This document shows positions 1-11,639 of a stretch of DNA of 64,000 nt, in pieces. The translations under genes and the position numbers were made by a program. The notes under the pieces were generated by a model that saw nothing but the letters and a program-made list of their open reading frames with translations, did not search any database and was not told where the DNA came from. Source of the stretch: Xiphophorus maculatus (Eukaryota > Chordata > Actinopteri > Cyprinodontiformes > Poeciliidae); the NCBI RefSeq assembly GCF_002775205.1, contig NC_036451.1, positions 20,880,351 through 20,944,350 on the forward strand, read 5' to 3'. Numbering within the stretch: the first letter of the stretch is position 1; every line of letters starts with the position of its first letter.

Positions 1-3000
1 CCCTCACCAGAAGATGACCCAACCCATAAAGTAGATGACAGCAACACTCGCATTCTGATTGGCTGTTTGGTGGCCATCATATTCATCCTTGTTGCCATCA
101 TTGTCATCATTTTGTGGAGACAGGTGTGGCAGAAGATGCTGGAGAAGGTGAACTCCCCCCCCCCTTCTTTTTTTAAAATATATTGACACAACTAACAAAC
201 ACAGTATAATCTTACGCATTTCCAGTATTTCCTCTCGGAGACGGTCAGATGTACTCCCTGACACGCGTGTTTTATTCCAGGCCTCTCGTCGGATCCTGGA
301 CGACGAACTAACTGCTAGCTTATCGATACAGAGCGAGACGTTCAGCTACAATCACACCGGCAACCGGCCAGGTACAGCCGGCGAACAGGAGTCTAATTCC
401 ACCTACGAGCGCATCTTCCCTCTGGGTCCAGACTACCAGGAGCCGTCGCGCCTCATATGTAAGCTGCCGGAGTTTGCACAGAGCTCAGAGGAACCTGGTA
501 AGCCAGCAAATCCACTCACACACATGGACATTAACACACAGTGCTTTTTTTTTTTTTTTTTTTAAAAAAAGGATTTGCCCCCTAATTTGCTTATCCAAGA
601 CCAATTAAATCCAGAGCACAATTGCAAATTGGAAGTAAAAGCAAGGATTTTTCATTTGTGTTTGCAAATAAAAATGCTAAAAGTACGGCATACATTTTTA
701 TTCAGCCACTCCTGAGTTTACAGTAATTATAACCACAATTCACAGGGTTTCTCTACCGCTTTTGTAACATCAGTTACTGACATTTTGTCAACTGTACAAA
801 TGTCACAGTTGTACAGTTGACAACTGTACTAATCTGCTTTCATTTGAATCTTTCCATTGTAGCTATGGTTTACTTATAGGGTCATAATCCTTCCAGGTCT
901 TTTGCAGCCCCTGACATGGTTTCTTCCAGCCCTGTTTTTAGCTCCATCTGTAATACCATAAATTCTGAGCAGCTTTCCCGTCCCTGCTGAAAAGTAACAT
1001 CCCAACAGCATGATGCCGCTGTGGAAGACGGTCAACTTCGTCCACATGTATGCTGTCTCTGCTGTCTGACATGTAGGAAACAGGACTTCTTCTTGTGCCC
1101 CTCCTGTCCTCTTTTTCATAAAATGTAGATTTGCTTCCTCAACTAAGCCTGCTTTAAGCAACACTGACCTGTCTGTTGTGTTTCTTGGTCTTTATGATGC
1201 TATTTGTTCACTAAAACACTCTAAATAAAAAGCATGGAGACCTTTATATTAAACTGAGATGAAACTACACATAGCAGTAGTGTGTTTATCAATGAATTGA
1301 CCTCTAAGACAAATGGTTGCAGTGGATTTTATTTTAGCTGAATCCAACTTTGATCAAAAATGTGCTTACCATATTTGTTAAGCTCCCAATACTATTGCTG
1401 TCTGAAGAAATGCACCAGTCCCTGTCAAAAACAACCAATCAGAGCCAGGAGAAAAGTCTTGGTGCTGTCAATCACAATTGTGTACAAACTACTCAATGTG
1501 CAAATGGTGGAGAAACAACTTATAACAGGAAAACTATTTATACGCTGTCATCGGTGGCTACGCTAAATAGCCTGAGCATACATGGCAGACTGAGCTAACG
1601 ATGAGAAGCTGTAATGTGCAGAGAGCAAGGAGAGTGAAGGGGGGGTGAACAGCAGGTACATGACAGTGATTGGCAGTATAAAGACCCTCCTCCTAGCTCT
1701 GATTGGTTCTTCCTAGTTAGCACAGAGAGAAGGCAGAAGAGCTTGTCTTTTCACATATGTCAAATATGTAAAAACAAACAAAAAACATTCTTTTTTATTA
1801 AAGTTACATACTGTAGCATTAAAGGTGCTGGACAATAATGTACACCACACTTTTCAGATTTTAAGATGTAATGTATACAAAATAAACATGCAGCTTTCCA
1901 TCGTATTTCACAAAAAATGCATGATGTGTTTGTCTAGCTAGCCTGTAAATTACAATCAAATACATTAAAGTTGGTGGTTATAACGTGAAAAGGTTCAAAT
2001 AGTTTCCCATGAGAAGCGTCCATCCAGTTGTGGTTTCAGCTACTGTGTCTCATGATGTGTTGCAGCTTCGGCCGCCACTGCAGCTTCAAAGTCCACAACT
2101 CAAACTGTGGTGCAGGACGGCGCCCCCCACTACGCAGAGGCAGACATCGTCAACTTGCAAGGCGTCACCGGAGGCAACACGTACGCCATCCCCGCGTTGA
2201 CAATGGACCTGTTGTCCGGGAAGGACGTCGTTGTGGAGGAGTTCCCGCGAAAACTGCTCGCATTTAAGGAGAAGCTGGGAGAGGGCCAGTTTGGAGAGGT
2301 GCGAGTTCTTTACTTTCCTGCCGTACATACAACTTCACTTAAAAAAAAAAAGCACGAGCAAATGTTAAACCCCTTAATTGTTTGTTTGTTTGGTTTTTTT
2401 TATTCTTTGCTGGTTCAGGTGCATCTTTGTGAAGCAGAGGGAATGCAGGAGTTTATAAATGAGGACTACTTATTTGACGTCCCAGAGGGCCAGCCAGTGC
2501 TAGTGGCTGTGAAGATGCTCCGCTCAGATGCCAACAAGAATGCAAGGTGCGCTGCCTTCGTCGTTGGTGCTGGAAATATAACGACAAATGAAAGCAAACA
2601 TGAGGTTACTATTCACCTGATTTATATAAAAATAAACTTAAGCAACTTGCGCAAACTTTTTCTACATGGACAGGAATGACTTCCTGAAAGAGATAAAGAT
2701 CATGTCGCGTCTGAAGGACCCCAACATCATTCGTCTGCTAGCCGTGTGCATCTACAGCGACCCGCTCTGTATGATCACAGAGTACATGGAAAATGGAGAC
2801 CTCAACCAGTTTCTGTCCCGCCATGAACCCGAGGGACAACTCGCTCTCCTCAGCAACGCACCTACTGTCAGGTCAGCCAGCGACCATCGCATTTCATTTG
2901 TAGTTTTGTCTTCCCACCACATGGTGACGTCTCTCATCTCCCCTTCAGCTTCGGTGATCTGTGCTACATGGCCTCCCAGATAGCCTCGGGGATGAAGTAC

Positions 3001-4197
3001 CTCTCCTCCCTGAACTTTGTCCACCGAGACTTGGCCACACGGAACTGCTTGGTGGGGAAAAACTACACAATAAAGATAGCTGACTTCGGCATGAGCAGAA
3101 ACTTGTACAGTGGCGACTACTACCGCATCCAGGGCAGAGCGGTGCTGCCCATACGCTGGATGTCATGGGAGAGCATCCTGCTGGTGAGGGCTGCTGCTGA
3201 AACACGACTTTGTACCGGGCGCAAGTTCTTAGTTTCACTACTTGAGTGGAAGAAATTTTCCTACTGGTCAAATATTACTCCTGTAAGAGTAAAAGTAGCT
3301 CTGTCAAATTATTACCTAAGTTGGAGAACTGTAGTATGTGCTTTAAGTATTTAAATTTCACTGGAGTGTAGTCCTATTCTGGACAGATCCCAGATCATCA
3401 ATAATAATGTCTTATATTTTTCTAGCTTTTTTGGATGCTCAAAGACACTAGGCAGTTTTATGTATTATTCATTCACATCATAAGGCAACACTACTAGGAC
3501 AAAAAGGGTTCTTCTTCTTCTTGCAACCGGTTAAAGCTGCATATTGCCACCCATCGCTTAGGGGTGCAGTGTGTAAATTTACTGTGTGTTAGAGTAACAC
3601 AGTAGACACTACACAATAAGACCAACAGAAGTAACATGATGGAAATTTAATGGTGTAAAACAAAATTCAGCATTAAAATGTAGTGGAGTGAAAGTATTAA
3701 GTTTTCCACAAAAATCCTTCTCAAGTGAAGTGCAAGTTCTCAAAAGCTGTACTTAAGTGATGTATTCAAGTAAATCCACTTTGCTACGGTTGTGTCAAAC
3801 CGCGTACAACGCAACATCTCCGTTTGTGCAGGGTAAGTTCACCACGGCGAGTGACGTCTGGGCCTACGCCGTGACGCTGTGGGAGATCCTGAACTTCTGC
3901 AAGGAGCAGCCGTACTCCCAGCTCACCGACGAGCAGGTGATAGAAAACACAGGGGAGTTTTTCAGGGACCAGAAACGACAGGTGAGGGCGACTAAACGGT
4001 TCTAATTTCACGAGTGGGGAAAATAATTTAGCGATGTATTTCATGTCTCGCCCTTGGTCTCGCAGATCTACTTGCCTCAACCTGTGCTGTGTCCGGCCTC
4101 GCTCTACAAGGTCATGCTGAACTGCTGGAGGAGGAACGCCAAGGAGCGGCCCTCCTTCCAGGAATTACACAGAGCCCTGGTGGATTTACAGCCTTAA
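1..4197 (+). CDS. ddr2: Discoidin domain receptor 2, 3' half (transmembrane helix to stop)
   Basis: Receptor tyrosine kinase for fibrillar collagen at the plasma membrane. Exons by splice sites and phase: 1-147, 281-497, 2066-2298, 2419-2546, 2674-2871, 2949-3183, 3832-3981, 4066-4197 (479 residues; the extracellular discoidin part lies before the window). Exon 1 gives the transmembrane helix [20 protein letters not shown]. The juxtamembrane part contains [10 protein letters not shown]. Kinase motifs in order are GEGQFGEV (P-loop), VAVKML (lysine), HRDLATRNC (catalytic loop), DFGMSR and the activation loop [14 protein letters not shown]. The juxtamembrane region, the [19 protein letters not shown] stretch and the C-terminal [14 protein letters not shown] resemble DDR2 rather than DDR1. 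All exon phases join without a frame break. The intron at 498-2065 holds a nested transposon relic and the intron at 3184-3831 a repeat. I am sure of the family; whether this is a teleost a or b copy cannot be told. Confidence 0.95.
786..822. repeat. 14-bp inverted repeat in ddr2 intron
   Basis: The arm TGTCAACTGTACAA (786-799) is repeated exactly inverted at 809-822 with a 9-bp spacer. It sits just before the Tc1-like relic and may be a small foldback element or a chance hairpin. Confidence 0.6.
880..2010 (-). mobile_element. Decayed Tc1/mariner-like transposon in ddr2 intron
   Basis: On the minus strand 874-1164 reads through transposase-like peptide such as [19 protein letters not shown] followed by DGAK. 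This resembles the GSIMLWGCFSAAGTGKL core of fish Tc1 transposases. The part before it ([11 protein letters not shown]) is joined directly to this block, so an internal deletion is likely. The flanking 1150-1345 and 1840-2005 resemble the untranslated ends of the same common fish element, for example the ACACCACACTTTTCAGATT stretch near 1845. Family recognition is from memory. Confidence 0.75.
1365..1790. mobile_element. Inverted-repeat MITE nested in the Tc1 relic
   Basis: AACCAATCAGAGCCAGGAG near 1431 is mirrored by CTCCTAGCTCTGATTGGTTC near 1690, and CTGTCAATCAC near 1467 by GACAGTGATTGGCAG near 1660. The pair defines terminal inverted arms of a non-autonomous element about 400 bp long that splits the Tc1 relic. 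Exact ends are uncertain. Confidence 0.6.
3230..3800. repeat. AGTAAAAGTA-type dispersed repeat in last-but-one ddr2 intron
   Basis: The intron carries scattered fragments such as GAGTAAAAGTAGCTCTGTC (3287) and GTACTTAAGTGATGTATTCAAGTAAATCC near 3750, typical of a common teleost repeat built of AGTAAAAGTAC motifs. No coding potential was seen. The 3' end lies close to the acceptor of the exon at 3832. Confidence 0.45.
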
Positions 4198-5340
4198 GCC
4201 TGCGTAGTGTTTAAGACACTGTAGAGTCTGCGCAAATCTCTGGAGAAACGGATGCCGCAGGATGTCCAGGTTTAAGCTACGCTCCTATTCAACAGAGACA
4301 GGATGGGAGGCCACCTGCTGGCTCCATGCTCCATTTTTGAGGACTGAATAATCTAGGTTGATCTGTATTCCAGTTAATGCAAAGGTTTTATTTTTATGAA
4401 GCATAAATTTAGACAAAGTACTTTATCACAGTTTGAAAAGAGAGGCATGAACTGTCGGGTGGGTGTGGAGGAAGCCAACATTTAAATGTAGCAAGAGACA
4501 TTTGGCACTTTTAAAACTAAACACTAAAAGTAGGGAGACTTGTGTCTGGACATTTATTTTCTTTGTTGCAGAATTGTTCTTGGAAAAAAAAAAAAGAATC
4601 TCATACCTGTTTATGTCCCCTACAGTGGTGCCACATTCAAAAGGAAAACGCATTTATACATTGAACAGCAAGGTTGAGTACCAGGGTACTGTGAAGTCGT
4701 CACTTGTTACCCCACAGAGGTTTATCAGAGACTGGATACAGGCAGGTTGGTTTGACCGGCCTGCAGGCCTGACTTCAGACCCACTGAACACGTGTGGGAT
4801 TAGGTTGGGCATAATAATTATCCTGAAGTCACCAAAATAATCACATCGTCCAATTTAAGACATGACAAGGATGTGCCAGGATGTTAAAGTGGCAACATGT
4901 CTTGTTTTTCAAACCTCCATTCTCCAATCCAACAGATAACATCAAACAGGAGTCAATAACAAAATATACTGAAGAGAAGATTTAACTTGTTTTTTTTTAT
5001 TCTTACAAATGTGGCCCCGTTTAAAGCAAAATAAACAGACGGTGGAGTGGAATAAGATTTGCAGCCAACGTTCCAGCATTTTTACAACAAAGCAACAGTA
5101 CACCAGACCTGAATCTCCTTACTATTTCTGTTTGGTTTATGTCTAAATGCAATGTGTAATAAGTGGTTTATATATCCCATGTTACAGTGTTGTTTGAAAT
5201 ACTGCTTTCTTGTCTTTTCTTTTGGAAGACTGCTTGAATGTAGAAAGGGAAAGTGCAGTCAATGATTACTTTCATATTTGATTATATTTTAATAGTTTTA
5301 TCATGTTCAGAAAAACTTCATACACACAAAGTAAAAATAA
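4198..5340 (+). other. ddr2 3' untranslated region and flank
   Basis: AT-rich sequence after the ddr2 stop with no convincing coding exon. An AATAAA at 5030-5035 is one possible cleavage signal and other AT-rich signals follow, so the true 3' end is unknown. Confidence 0.4.
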
Positions 5341-6530
5341 CAATGAGTGCATTTTTTTCCCTTCTCCCTGCCATTTTCCTGAAGTAGTTTTAACAAGTGT
5401 ACATGACTGTGTATTTCCAATAGATATGTTTAAATTTCATGTATCATTTTTTTTTGTATCAGTATTTATAAATTGACTTGTGTTTATGACTTGTTTATAG
5501 ATGTGCATAAGAATATGCACTCAAACCAGAGTGTCGTATTTGGTTTATTGCAGCATTTCTTCTTCTTTGATTTGTATACGTTTTCTTTCTGTTGCAAAAT
5601 CTGTTGCGGCATCCTTTTGTCTGCAGTTGAATATGCTTTGAAGAAATCCCGTTGGAACTTCGTGCTGGGTTGTTGTCGTGTGTCGTGTGTTGATGCAAAG
5701 CGTGTGTGTGTGCAGCAGGTGTGATTAGAAAGACGGTAAGTGTTTTCTGCAGGGATCCTAGACAATCAGGAAAAGAGAAAAGTTTGATCCAAGTATTTTC
5801 CAGACGAAAGGCATGAAGAAGAAAACTCCTTGGGACATCCATCCATTCGTTTTACAAACACATTAGAAAAGAGTCACAAGTTGAGAAGGTTAGGAAAATA
5901 TCATCAAAGATTTACAAGAACCCTGGTTCTAGATGTCTATAGCTATTTCTTATCAATAGCTCCTTATAATTAGAAGTTTTTTAGGGAAAAACTCCTAATT
6001 TTTTCTGCTTCAGAGTTTCACCATAACAATGAATTTTCTTGGATGGTTGGAAAGAGCACGGTCGATGAAGATCAACTTTAAGTGCATTAGTTTAGAGCTC
6101 ATATCTTTTACTGGTGCGTCTGGACTTCATGCAGCATCTGTCTCGTTGATTTTCTCTACTTGTTCTTGCTTTATGTTTTTATCTTTAAACACAAGCCCAG
6201 TCGTCTCACCCGTGAAAGACAATTGTGACTCTTTTTCTGCTTAGCAGGGTAAAAAGATATCGAGCTCAGGTTCAAATTGATACACTTTTATGAGTTTCAT
6301 TGCATTCATTCTTCTTTCAATATTGTTAGAAGTGCAAAAAAAAGTAAAAACATTTGAATAAAGTAATAGTTTCTTTTATTTTTAGGATATTTTTGTATGA
6401 AAATGGTTGCATTTCTGCAAGATTTATGTGTTGTAAACAAAACTTAAACCTTGATGGCAAAAATTCAAATAAAAGTCCTAACGTACTCTTTCTCTTGGTC
6501 AGGACTCCTTGTTTTGCTCCTGTGATCCAA
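5341..6530. other. Intergenic stretch, nothing recognised
   Basis: AT-rich sequence between ddr2 and hsd17b7. The short open frames here lack splice context or family resemblance. Confidence 0.5.
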
Positions 6531-6742
6531 TTTTTCAGTGTCTGGAGTGGGCGGGACCTTTGTGGCTGGGCTGAGGCGTACTAAGATCTTATTGGCTGGA
6601 GTGCTGCCTCAGGATCCAATCAGAACAAGGGAGGTGGAGCTAAACTATGATTCCACAGAAGAGGAAACCAGTTCCTGAACCAGACGCGCAACCTTTTTCC
6701 CCCCAGTTCTCCTGTCGCGCTACAGGTTTTGGCTTTACCAAG
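6531..6742 (+). promoter_or_regulatory. Likely hsd17b7 proximal promoter and 5' leader
   Basis: A GC box GGGCGG (6549-6554), an inverted CCAAT box in ATTGGCTGG (6591) and a direct CCAAT in CCAATCAG (6616) lie 120-200 bp before the ATG. Sp1 and NF-Y sites are the usual partners of SREBP at sterol-synthesis genes, which would fit HSD17B7. I did not find a clear sterol element, so sterol regulation is inference. Confidence 0.5.
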
Positions 6743-9700
6743 ATGAAAAAGGTGGTTTTGGTGACCGGAGCGAACAGGTAACAACCCAATTTATAACCTC
6801 TGTTATGAGAAGCCCCGTACTTCACGAAACCAATTAAAAGTTCAATCATTTCAGGCAGAATAAAGTATTGTTCCATTAAACATTGATTATATCAACTGTG
6901 CTGTCATTTTTAGTTAAATGTGTACTGATCTTGTTTTTGCGACCAATTTCAAATATCCTGTTTTTCTTCTTTTAAGTACTATAACAGCTTTAAAATGTCT
7001 TTCTTGCTGTGAAAGGTCAATAATTTCATAAAAAAGGAGCAGAGGAGACGTCACACTGTGTGTGTGTGTGTGTGTGTGCGCGCGCGCGTGTGTGAGAGAG
7101 AGAGATTGGTCAGTGTGAAACAGGGTTTTACTATATTCAACATATTTGCAATTTGTGCGTTAAACATTGCTCTCAGTATTTCTAACAGAATGATAATCTT
7201 TTACCTTAGATTTGGGTTTTCCACAATGCTAACAATATATTAAAATCCTACATGTCCCACAAGCAGACTGAGGTTTACAGCCCAAAAAGATCAAGCAACA
7301 CAATTTTGCTTTAAAATATATATAGTCTTCATTTTATCTTCTGAATCGCTCAAGATCCATTTTGCCCTTCGGTGTTTCATACACAAAAAAAGCCAGGCAT
7401 GAAACCACCAAAACTGCAACAGTACGATATGATGGAGCAAAATGACCAGCACCTCCTGACGTCTAGTTGTGCTGTGGAAGCCTGAATGCACAGGAGAGCA
7501 GTCATATAAAACACTTTGAGAAAAAAAAAACATAAACAGCTTCCTATAGCATCTGTGCTTCCTCTGGCTTCTTTTTTAAAAAACCCACTGATCCTGGAAA
7601 TGGATCACCTTGAATTTTCTTCACTCAATAACAAGCACAGGCGTGGTGCTTTCACTTATCGGGGAAATGTTGGATTTAAGTCTGTACAAGAAGTTGAACA
7701 TTTCAATTCACCAACCGTTTTCTCATTTCATTTCTATGTTTAATGCTAATGCATATGTGAGCGTATAATTATTATATTATGTCCTAATTGTATAGTTGTA
7801 ACATTAAAACGGTCTAACGGTTCCCCCTGCAGTGGCATCGGCCTCGCGCTGTGCGAGCGTCTCCTCTCACACGACACGGAGGGCCTGCTACTCTGCTTGG
7901 CCTGCAGGAACGTGCAGCGAGCTCAGGCGGCGCGCGCTGCCCTGCTGGCCTCTCACCCTGCAGCCCAGGTGGACCTGCTGCAGATGGACACCAGCAGCGT
8001 CTCCTCTGTTCTCAGAACGGCGCAGGAAGTCAAAGTCAGGTGGGAGGATGGACTTTTAGTTTTTCCCCTCTTAAGGCATTTTCAAAAAGAATTCGCAACA
8101 CACTTAAGTTTACGTCTGCACCTCAGAAACGTGCTACAGGATTCCATTTTTTATTATTATTATTTTGTCATTTTCAGGTACAATCGGCTGGACTACCTCT
8201 ACCTAAATGCCGGCATCATGCCAAACCCAGAATTTGACGCAAAGGCCTTTTTTAGAGGCCTCTTCTCCAGGTAAATAACTGACTTCAGTCATATATTTGT
8301 AAGTAAAGACAAAAACAGAATAAATGAATTAAATTCAATTAATAAAATATTAATCTGTATCAAGGCCTTTTGCGGAACAAATTTATCTTTAAAAATAAAT
8401 CAATAAAGAAAAGTAACTGGTTGTTTTCAGTGCTTTCATCTCATTCATTTTGTTAAATATGTGCTTACAGTAAGGTGATCACTATGTTTGCCACCGGTGA
8501 CGGGATTCTGACTCAGAAAGATGGTGTCACTCCTGACGGCTTGCAGCAAGTTTTTGCCACCAACCTCTTTGGTCACTTCCTTCTCGTAAGTCGCTGCTGC
8601 AGGATGTTTTGACTCCTAAATGATAAAAAAAAAAAAAACAAAGGTTTGCTTTCAGCCAGTCTCTGGTTTTCTGCAGGCAGCCTGTGTGTCCTTGATGGAA
8701 AGAAGCAAGGCTGACACTGAATCCGTTTGTCACTTAGCAACTGTCCTCATTAAAAATTAACAGCACATTGAGAGCCTAAGGTCACGGCAGACATTATTCA
8801 GCTCAATTTGCTTCTGCAGGGGAATTTATGATTGTATTAAGTTGCCATCGATGAGTGACTTTTGCGAGGTTCATGGTTGGATGGCAAGGAATCGTTGGTG
8901 CTATTGGTGCAGTGCAAAATCAGTTGTTTTTTTTACCCTGTAAGGCTGAACTGAAGACAAAGCCGAAATCAGAGTTTTTCAGGATGATACTAATTTGCGG
9001 TTTTCTTTGATAGTTTATAGCGATTGCTATTTCTAATCGCTAACAGTATTCGTTGATAGAGGTAGTATTTTTATTTCTGCGCATGCACTAAAGCACATAT
9101 CGCAAATATTTATCCAGTGTTTATTAAACTCAAAAAAGCACAACTTCATGCTTTTGGTTCATAAAAATAAATTTGAGTTCTGTAGTTTCGATAGAAATAA
9201 CCCGATTCTGAAGTTTTGGGGATGCGCATCCAGAATTGATTCTTTGTTTTGTCCCAGATTAGGGAACTAGAGCCGGTTCTGTGCCAAGAAGGTCGAACCT
9301 CGCAGCTGGTTTGGACCTCCTCTAGTAACGCTAACCGTTCCGCCTTCAGTCTCGAAGACATACAGCACCGGAGAGGAACTCAGCCTTACAGCTCCTCCAA
9401 ATACGCCACAGACCTGCTCAGCCTGTCTCTCAATCAGCACTACAACAAGCAGGTTAGAAAATCAAAAATGCATGCATTTAACGTCACTTAATGCTAAAAA
9501 AATGAATCAATACGAGCCTTTGCTTTAGGGTTTGTACTCATCTGTCGTCTCGCCTGGATTTGTGATGACAAACCTGACCTTTGGCATTCTCCCGTCGTTT
9601 CCGGCCTTTCTGTGGACACTGCTCATGCCTGTCTTTTGGCTGGTGGGTTCAGCTTCATGAAGTGTGAGAACAACACGAAAAACGGCCATGCTTTTTTTTT

Positions 9701-10213
9701 TTTTATTCTATAACGACAAACATCTCCTTCTCCTGCCAACAGATCAGGGTGTTTACCAACACTTTTACCCTGACACCTTATAATGGATCTGAGGCTTTGG
9801 TGGGTAAAACAAAAATGTTATCACTTTAAAAAAAAAAAACAGCTCTGCGCAAATTCATGTTCTGATTTCTACCCTTCTTGGCAGCTTTGGCTATTTAGGC
9901 AAAAGCCTGAATCTCTGGATCCTTATGCTAAATACCACAGCTTAACATCAGGGCTTGGAAACAACTACACCCAACCCCATAAGGTGCAGCAAGTAACTGG
10001 ATGTTTTTTTGTTGTTGTTTTCCTAAAATGTGAATTATGTTTAAAAATAATCTGTTTAAAACAGCTAAATGTTATGTGGTGCTTTCCCATTTGCAGATGG
10101 ACATTACTTTTGAGACATCAGAGTCGTTATATATCAAATTACTTCAACTTGAAAGTGACACAAGGAAGAAACTGGCAGAAACACAATCTGCAGGCCCCTC
10201 ACTGAAGACCTGA
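6743..10213 (+). CDS. hsd17b7: 17-beta-hydroxysteroid dehydrogenase 7 / 3-keto-steroid reductase
   Basis: Short-chain dehydrogenase that reduces 3-ketosterols to 3-beta-hydroxysterols in cholesterol synthesis and can convert estrone to estradiol, acting on the ER membrane with NADPH. Nine exons: 6743-6777, 7833-8039, 8178-8270, 8471-8585, 9258-9452, 9529-9642, 9743-9799, 9885-9983, 10097-10213; 343 residues against 341 in human. Visible features are the start [19 protein letters not shown] with the cofactor loop TGxxx[13 protein letters not shown] (NAG motif), [16 protein letters not shown] with the catalytic serine region, [12 protein letters not shown] with the YxxxK pair, and the hydrophobic [15 protein letters not shown]. 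All exon phases agree. The last exon is the least conserved part. It lies about 2.5 kb downstream of ddr2, as in human 1q23. Confidence 0.95.
7056..7104. repeat. Compound microsatellite (TG)n(CG)n(GA)n in hsd17b7 intron 1
   Basis: Uninterrupted TG dinucleotides pass into CG and then GA dinucleotides. A purine-pyrimidine alternation of this type can adopt Z-DNA. Confidence 0.9.
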
Positions 10214-10725
10214 AGGAGCTGAATGATCCACATTCCACACTGAAAGAGAGAAGATGCTATTTTTTTTCCACCAGCAGCTTGCAGGAAAATTTACACCCGT
10301 TGAACTTATCTGCATTTTCTATGCAACCTCAAAATTTAATGTATATTTTATTGGGGGTTTTATATACGAGACAAAAGCGTTGGATAATTGCGAAGTGGGG
10401 GGAGGAGAGGATCTGTGATTATCGAAACAACTAAACAATTCAGAAATGTGGCTAACATTTCTATTTAGCCACAGGTATTTTTTGGGTACAACTACTCTTA
10501 AATTTTTACTCACTCTGTTTTGTAAAATAGCTCAACGTCAGGCACATTCAAGAAAACTCATCCAGTTGGTCATGAATTTAATGCAAATTATTCAACCCAA
10601 AACATTTTAGTGTAGCTTTTGCAGTATGTCAACAGGGTCGTGCATTTTCTGAAATATGGAGCAAATGATAAGAAAACAATAACATAAGAATATTACCGAT
10701 TTTCTAAGAAGTTGGCGTCCAGTCA
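10214..10725. other. Shared 3' flank between convergent genes
   Basis: About 510 bp separates the hsd17b7 stop on the plus strand from the stop of the minus-strand small membrane-protein gene, so both 3' untranslated regions fall here. No further gene seen. Confidence 0.5.
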
Positions 10726-10816
10726 TCACATTGCAATCCAGGAGGGACTGTTTGTAATCTGGTTATCAATCCCCAAATTATCCAGACAAAACGCAGCGCT
10801 GTCCGACAGCAGACTT

Positions 10817-10848
<32 letters not shown>

Positions 10849-11163
10849 ATCGTCATCATCTTCCCAGAAGTTGACATATGTGCTCTGGGTGAGTGTCTCC
10901 GCGGTGTACGGCGGCGCGGCCACTTGCAGAAGCCCAGCGGCGCACCTGACGTCCCGCTGTGGGGAACCTGGTGCGCACATCCAGCGGCGCTGCCTCGGCT
11001 CCCCGGCTTGGTTTCCAGCGGCGCACTCTCCCTCCTCCGCTTCGCTCAATTTGGGGTTGCAAAACGCCCACACCATTCCGCAGAAGTAGACGAAAAATGT
11101 ACCCATGACCATGACCATGAGCGCATAGGACTCTATCATAGCTTTAGTAACTGGAGACGTCAT
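10726..11163 (-). CDS. Unrecognised small single-pass membrane protein with poly-aspartate tract
   Basis: I do not recognise this 145-residue, apparently intronless protein. It begins MTSPVTKAMIESYALMVMV and has one hydrophobic segment at about residues 13-34 (LMVMVMGTFFVYFCGMVWAF), giving a short N-terminus and a roughly 110-residue polar tail. The tail contains several cysteines, then FWE followed by 14 aspartates at about residues 101-114 (encoded by mixed GAC/GAT codons, so not a pure repeat), and ends DNQITNSPSWIAM. The frame stays open across a GC-rich stretch, and a TATA-like TTTATAAGG lies about 90 bp before the ATG on the same strand. Conserved-looking context is tail-to-tail with hsd17b7 and head-to-head with serbp1. 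It could be a lineage-specific gene or the single coding exon of a longer gene. The open frame is certain; that it is a gene is likely. Confidence 0.6.
10817..10860. repeat. Coding GAC/GAT trinucleotide tract
   Basis: On the plus strand a run of TCG/TCA/TCC triplets, on the coding minus strand GAC/GAT codons for polyaspartate. Codon mixing suggests either selection on the protein or old decay of a microsatellite. Confidence 0.85.
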
Positions 11164-11244
11164 GTTTCTTTATGGAGAGCAGGAGCATTGATTGTGCTCA
11201 GAAGCGGCTGAGCGGGTCATCACCGTGATCATGAATAAAGGGGG

Positions 11245-11262
11245 CCGGGCCTTATAAACAAG
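11245..11262 (-). promoter_or_regulatory. TATA-like box for the small membrane-protein gene
   Basis: Minus-strand TTTATAAGGCCCGGCC lies about 90 bp upstream of the ATG at 11163. This spacing suits a short untranslated leader. Motif only. Confidence 0.4.
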
Positions 11263-11639
11263 AGAAAATCTGCTTTCAAAGTAAACTATTGCAAATAAAA
11301 ACAATTTAAAAAAACAAAAAAAGGGAGAACATAATTAAAATGTTACTGAATAGGCCCACCAATTTTTGAAGTGAGTACTTTTGTTCAGTGGGGGAAATTT
11401 TCGCGGGGTTGTAAATCCTCTTACGTCACTGTATGACTTTATGTGACACAGTCCAATTTCACACAGCCACTGATCAATGCTGGAAAGTCAAGAGAACATG
11501 CCGTTCAATGTGTGCCGATCTTAAAATGGAGACATGGGAAAGCTGCCTCCTTCATGTTGATCCAACCTACAATCAGAGTAATAATTAAAAAGCTTTAAAC
11601 TGTTTATCTTCACAAAGGGGAAATATGATCATAATGGAG

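Noticed and set aside
10712-11211. Plus-strand frames, including polyserine, opposite the small membrane-protein gene
   Set aside because: They lack a hydrophobic segment or upstream signals; the minus frame has the TATA-like box and a coherent membrane topology.
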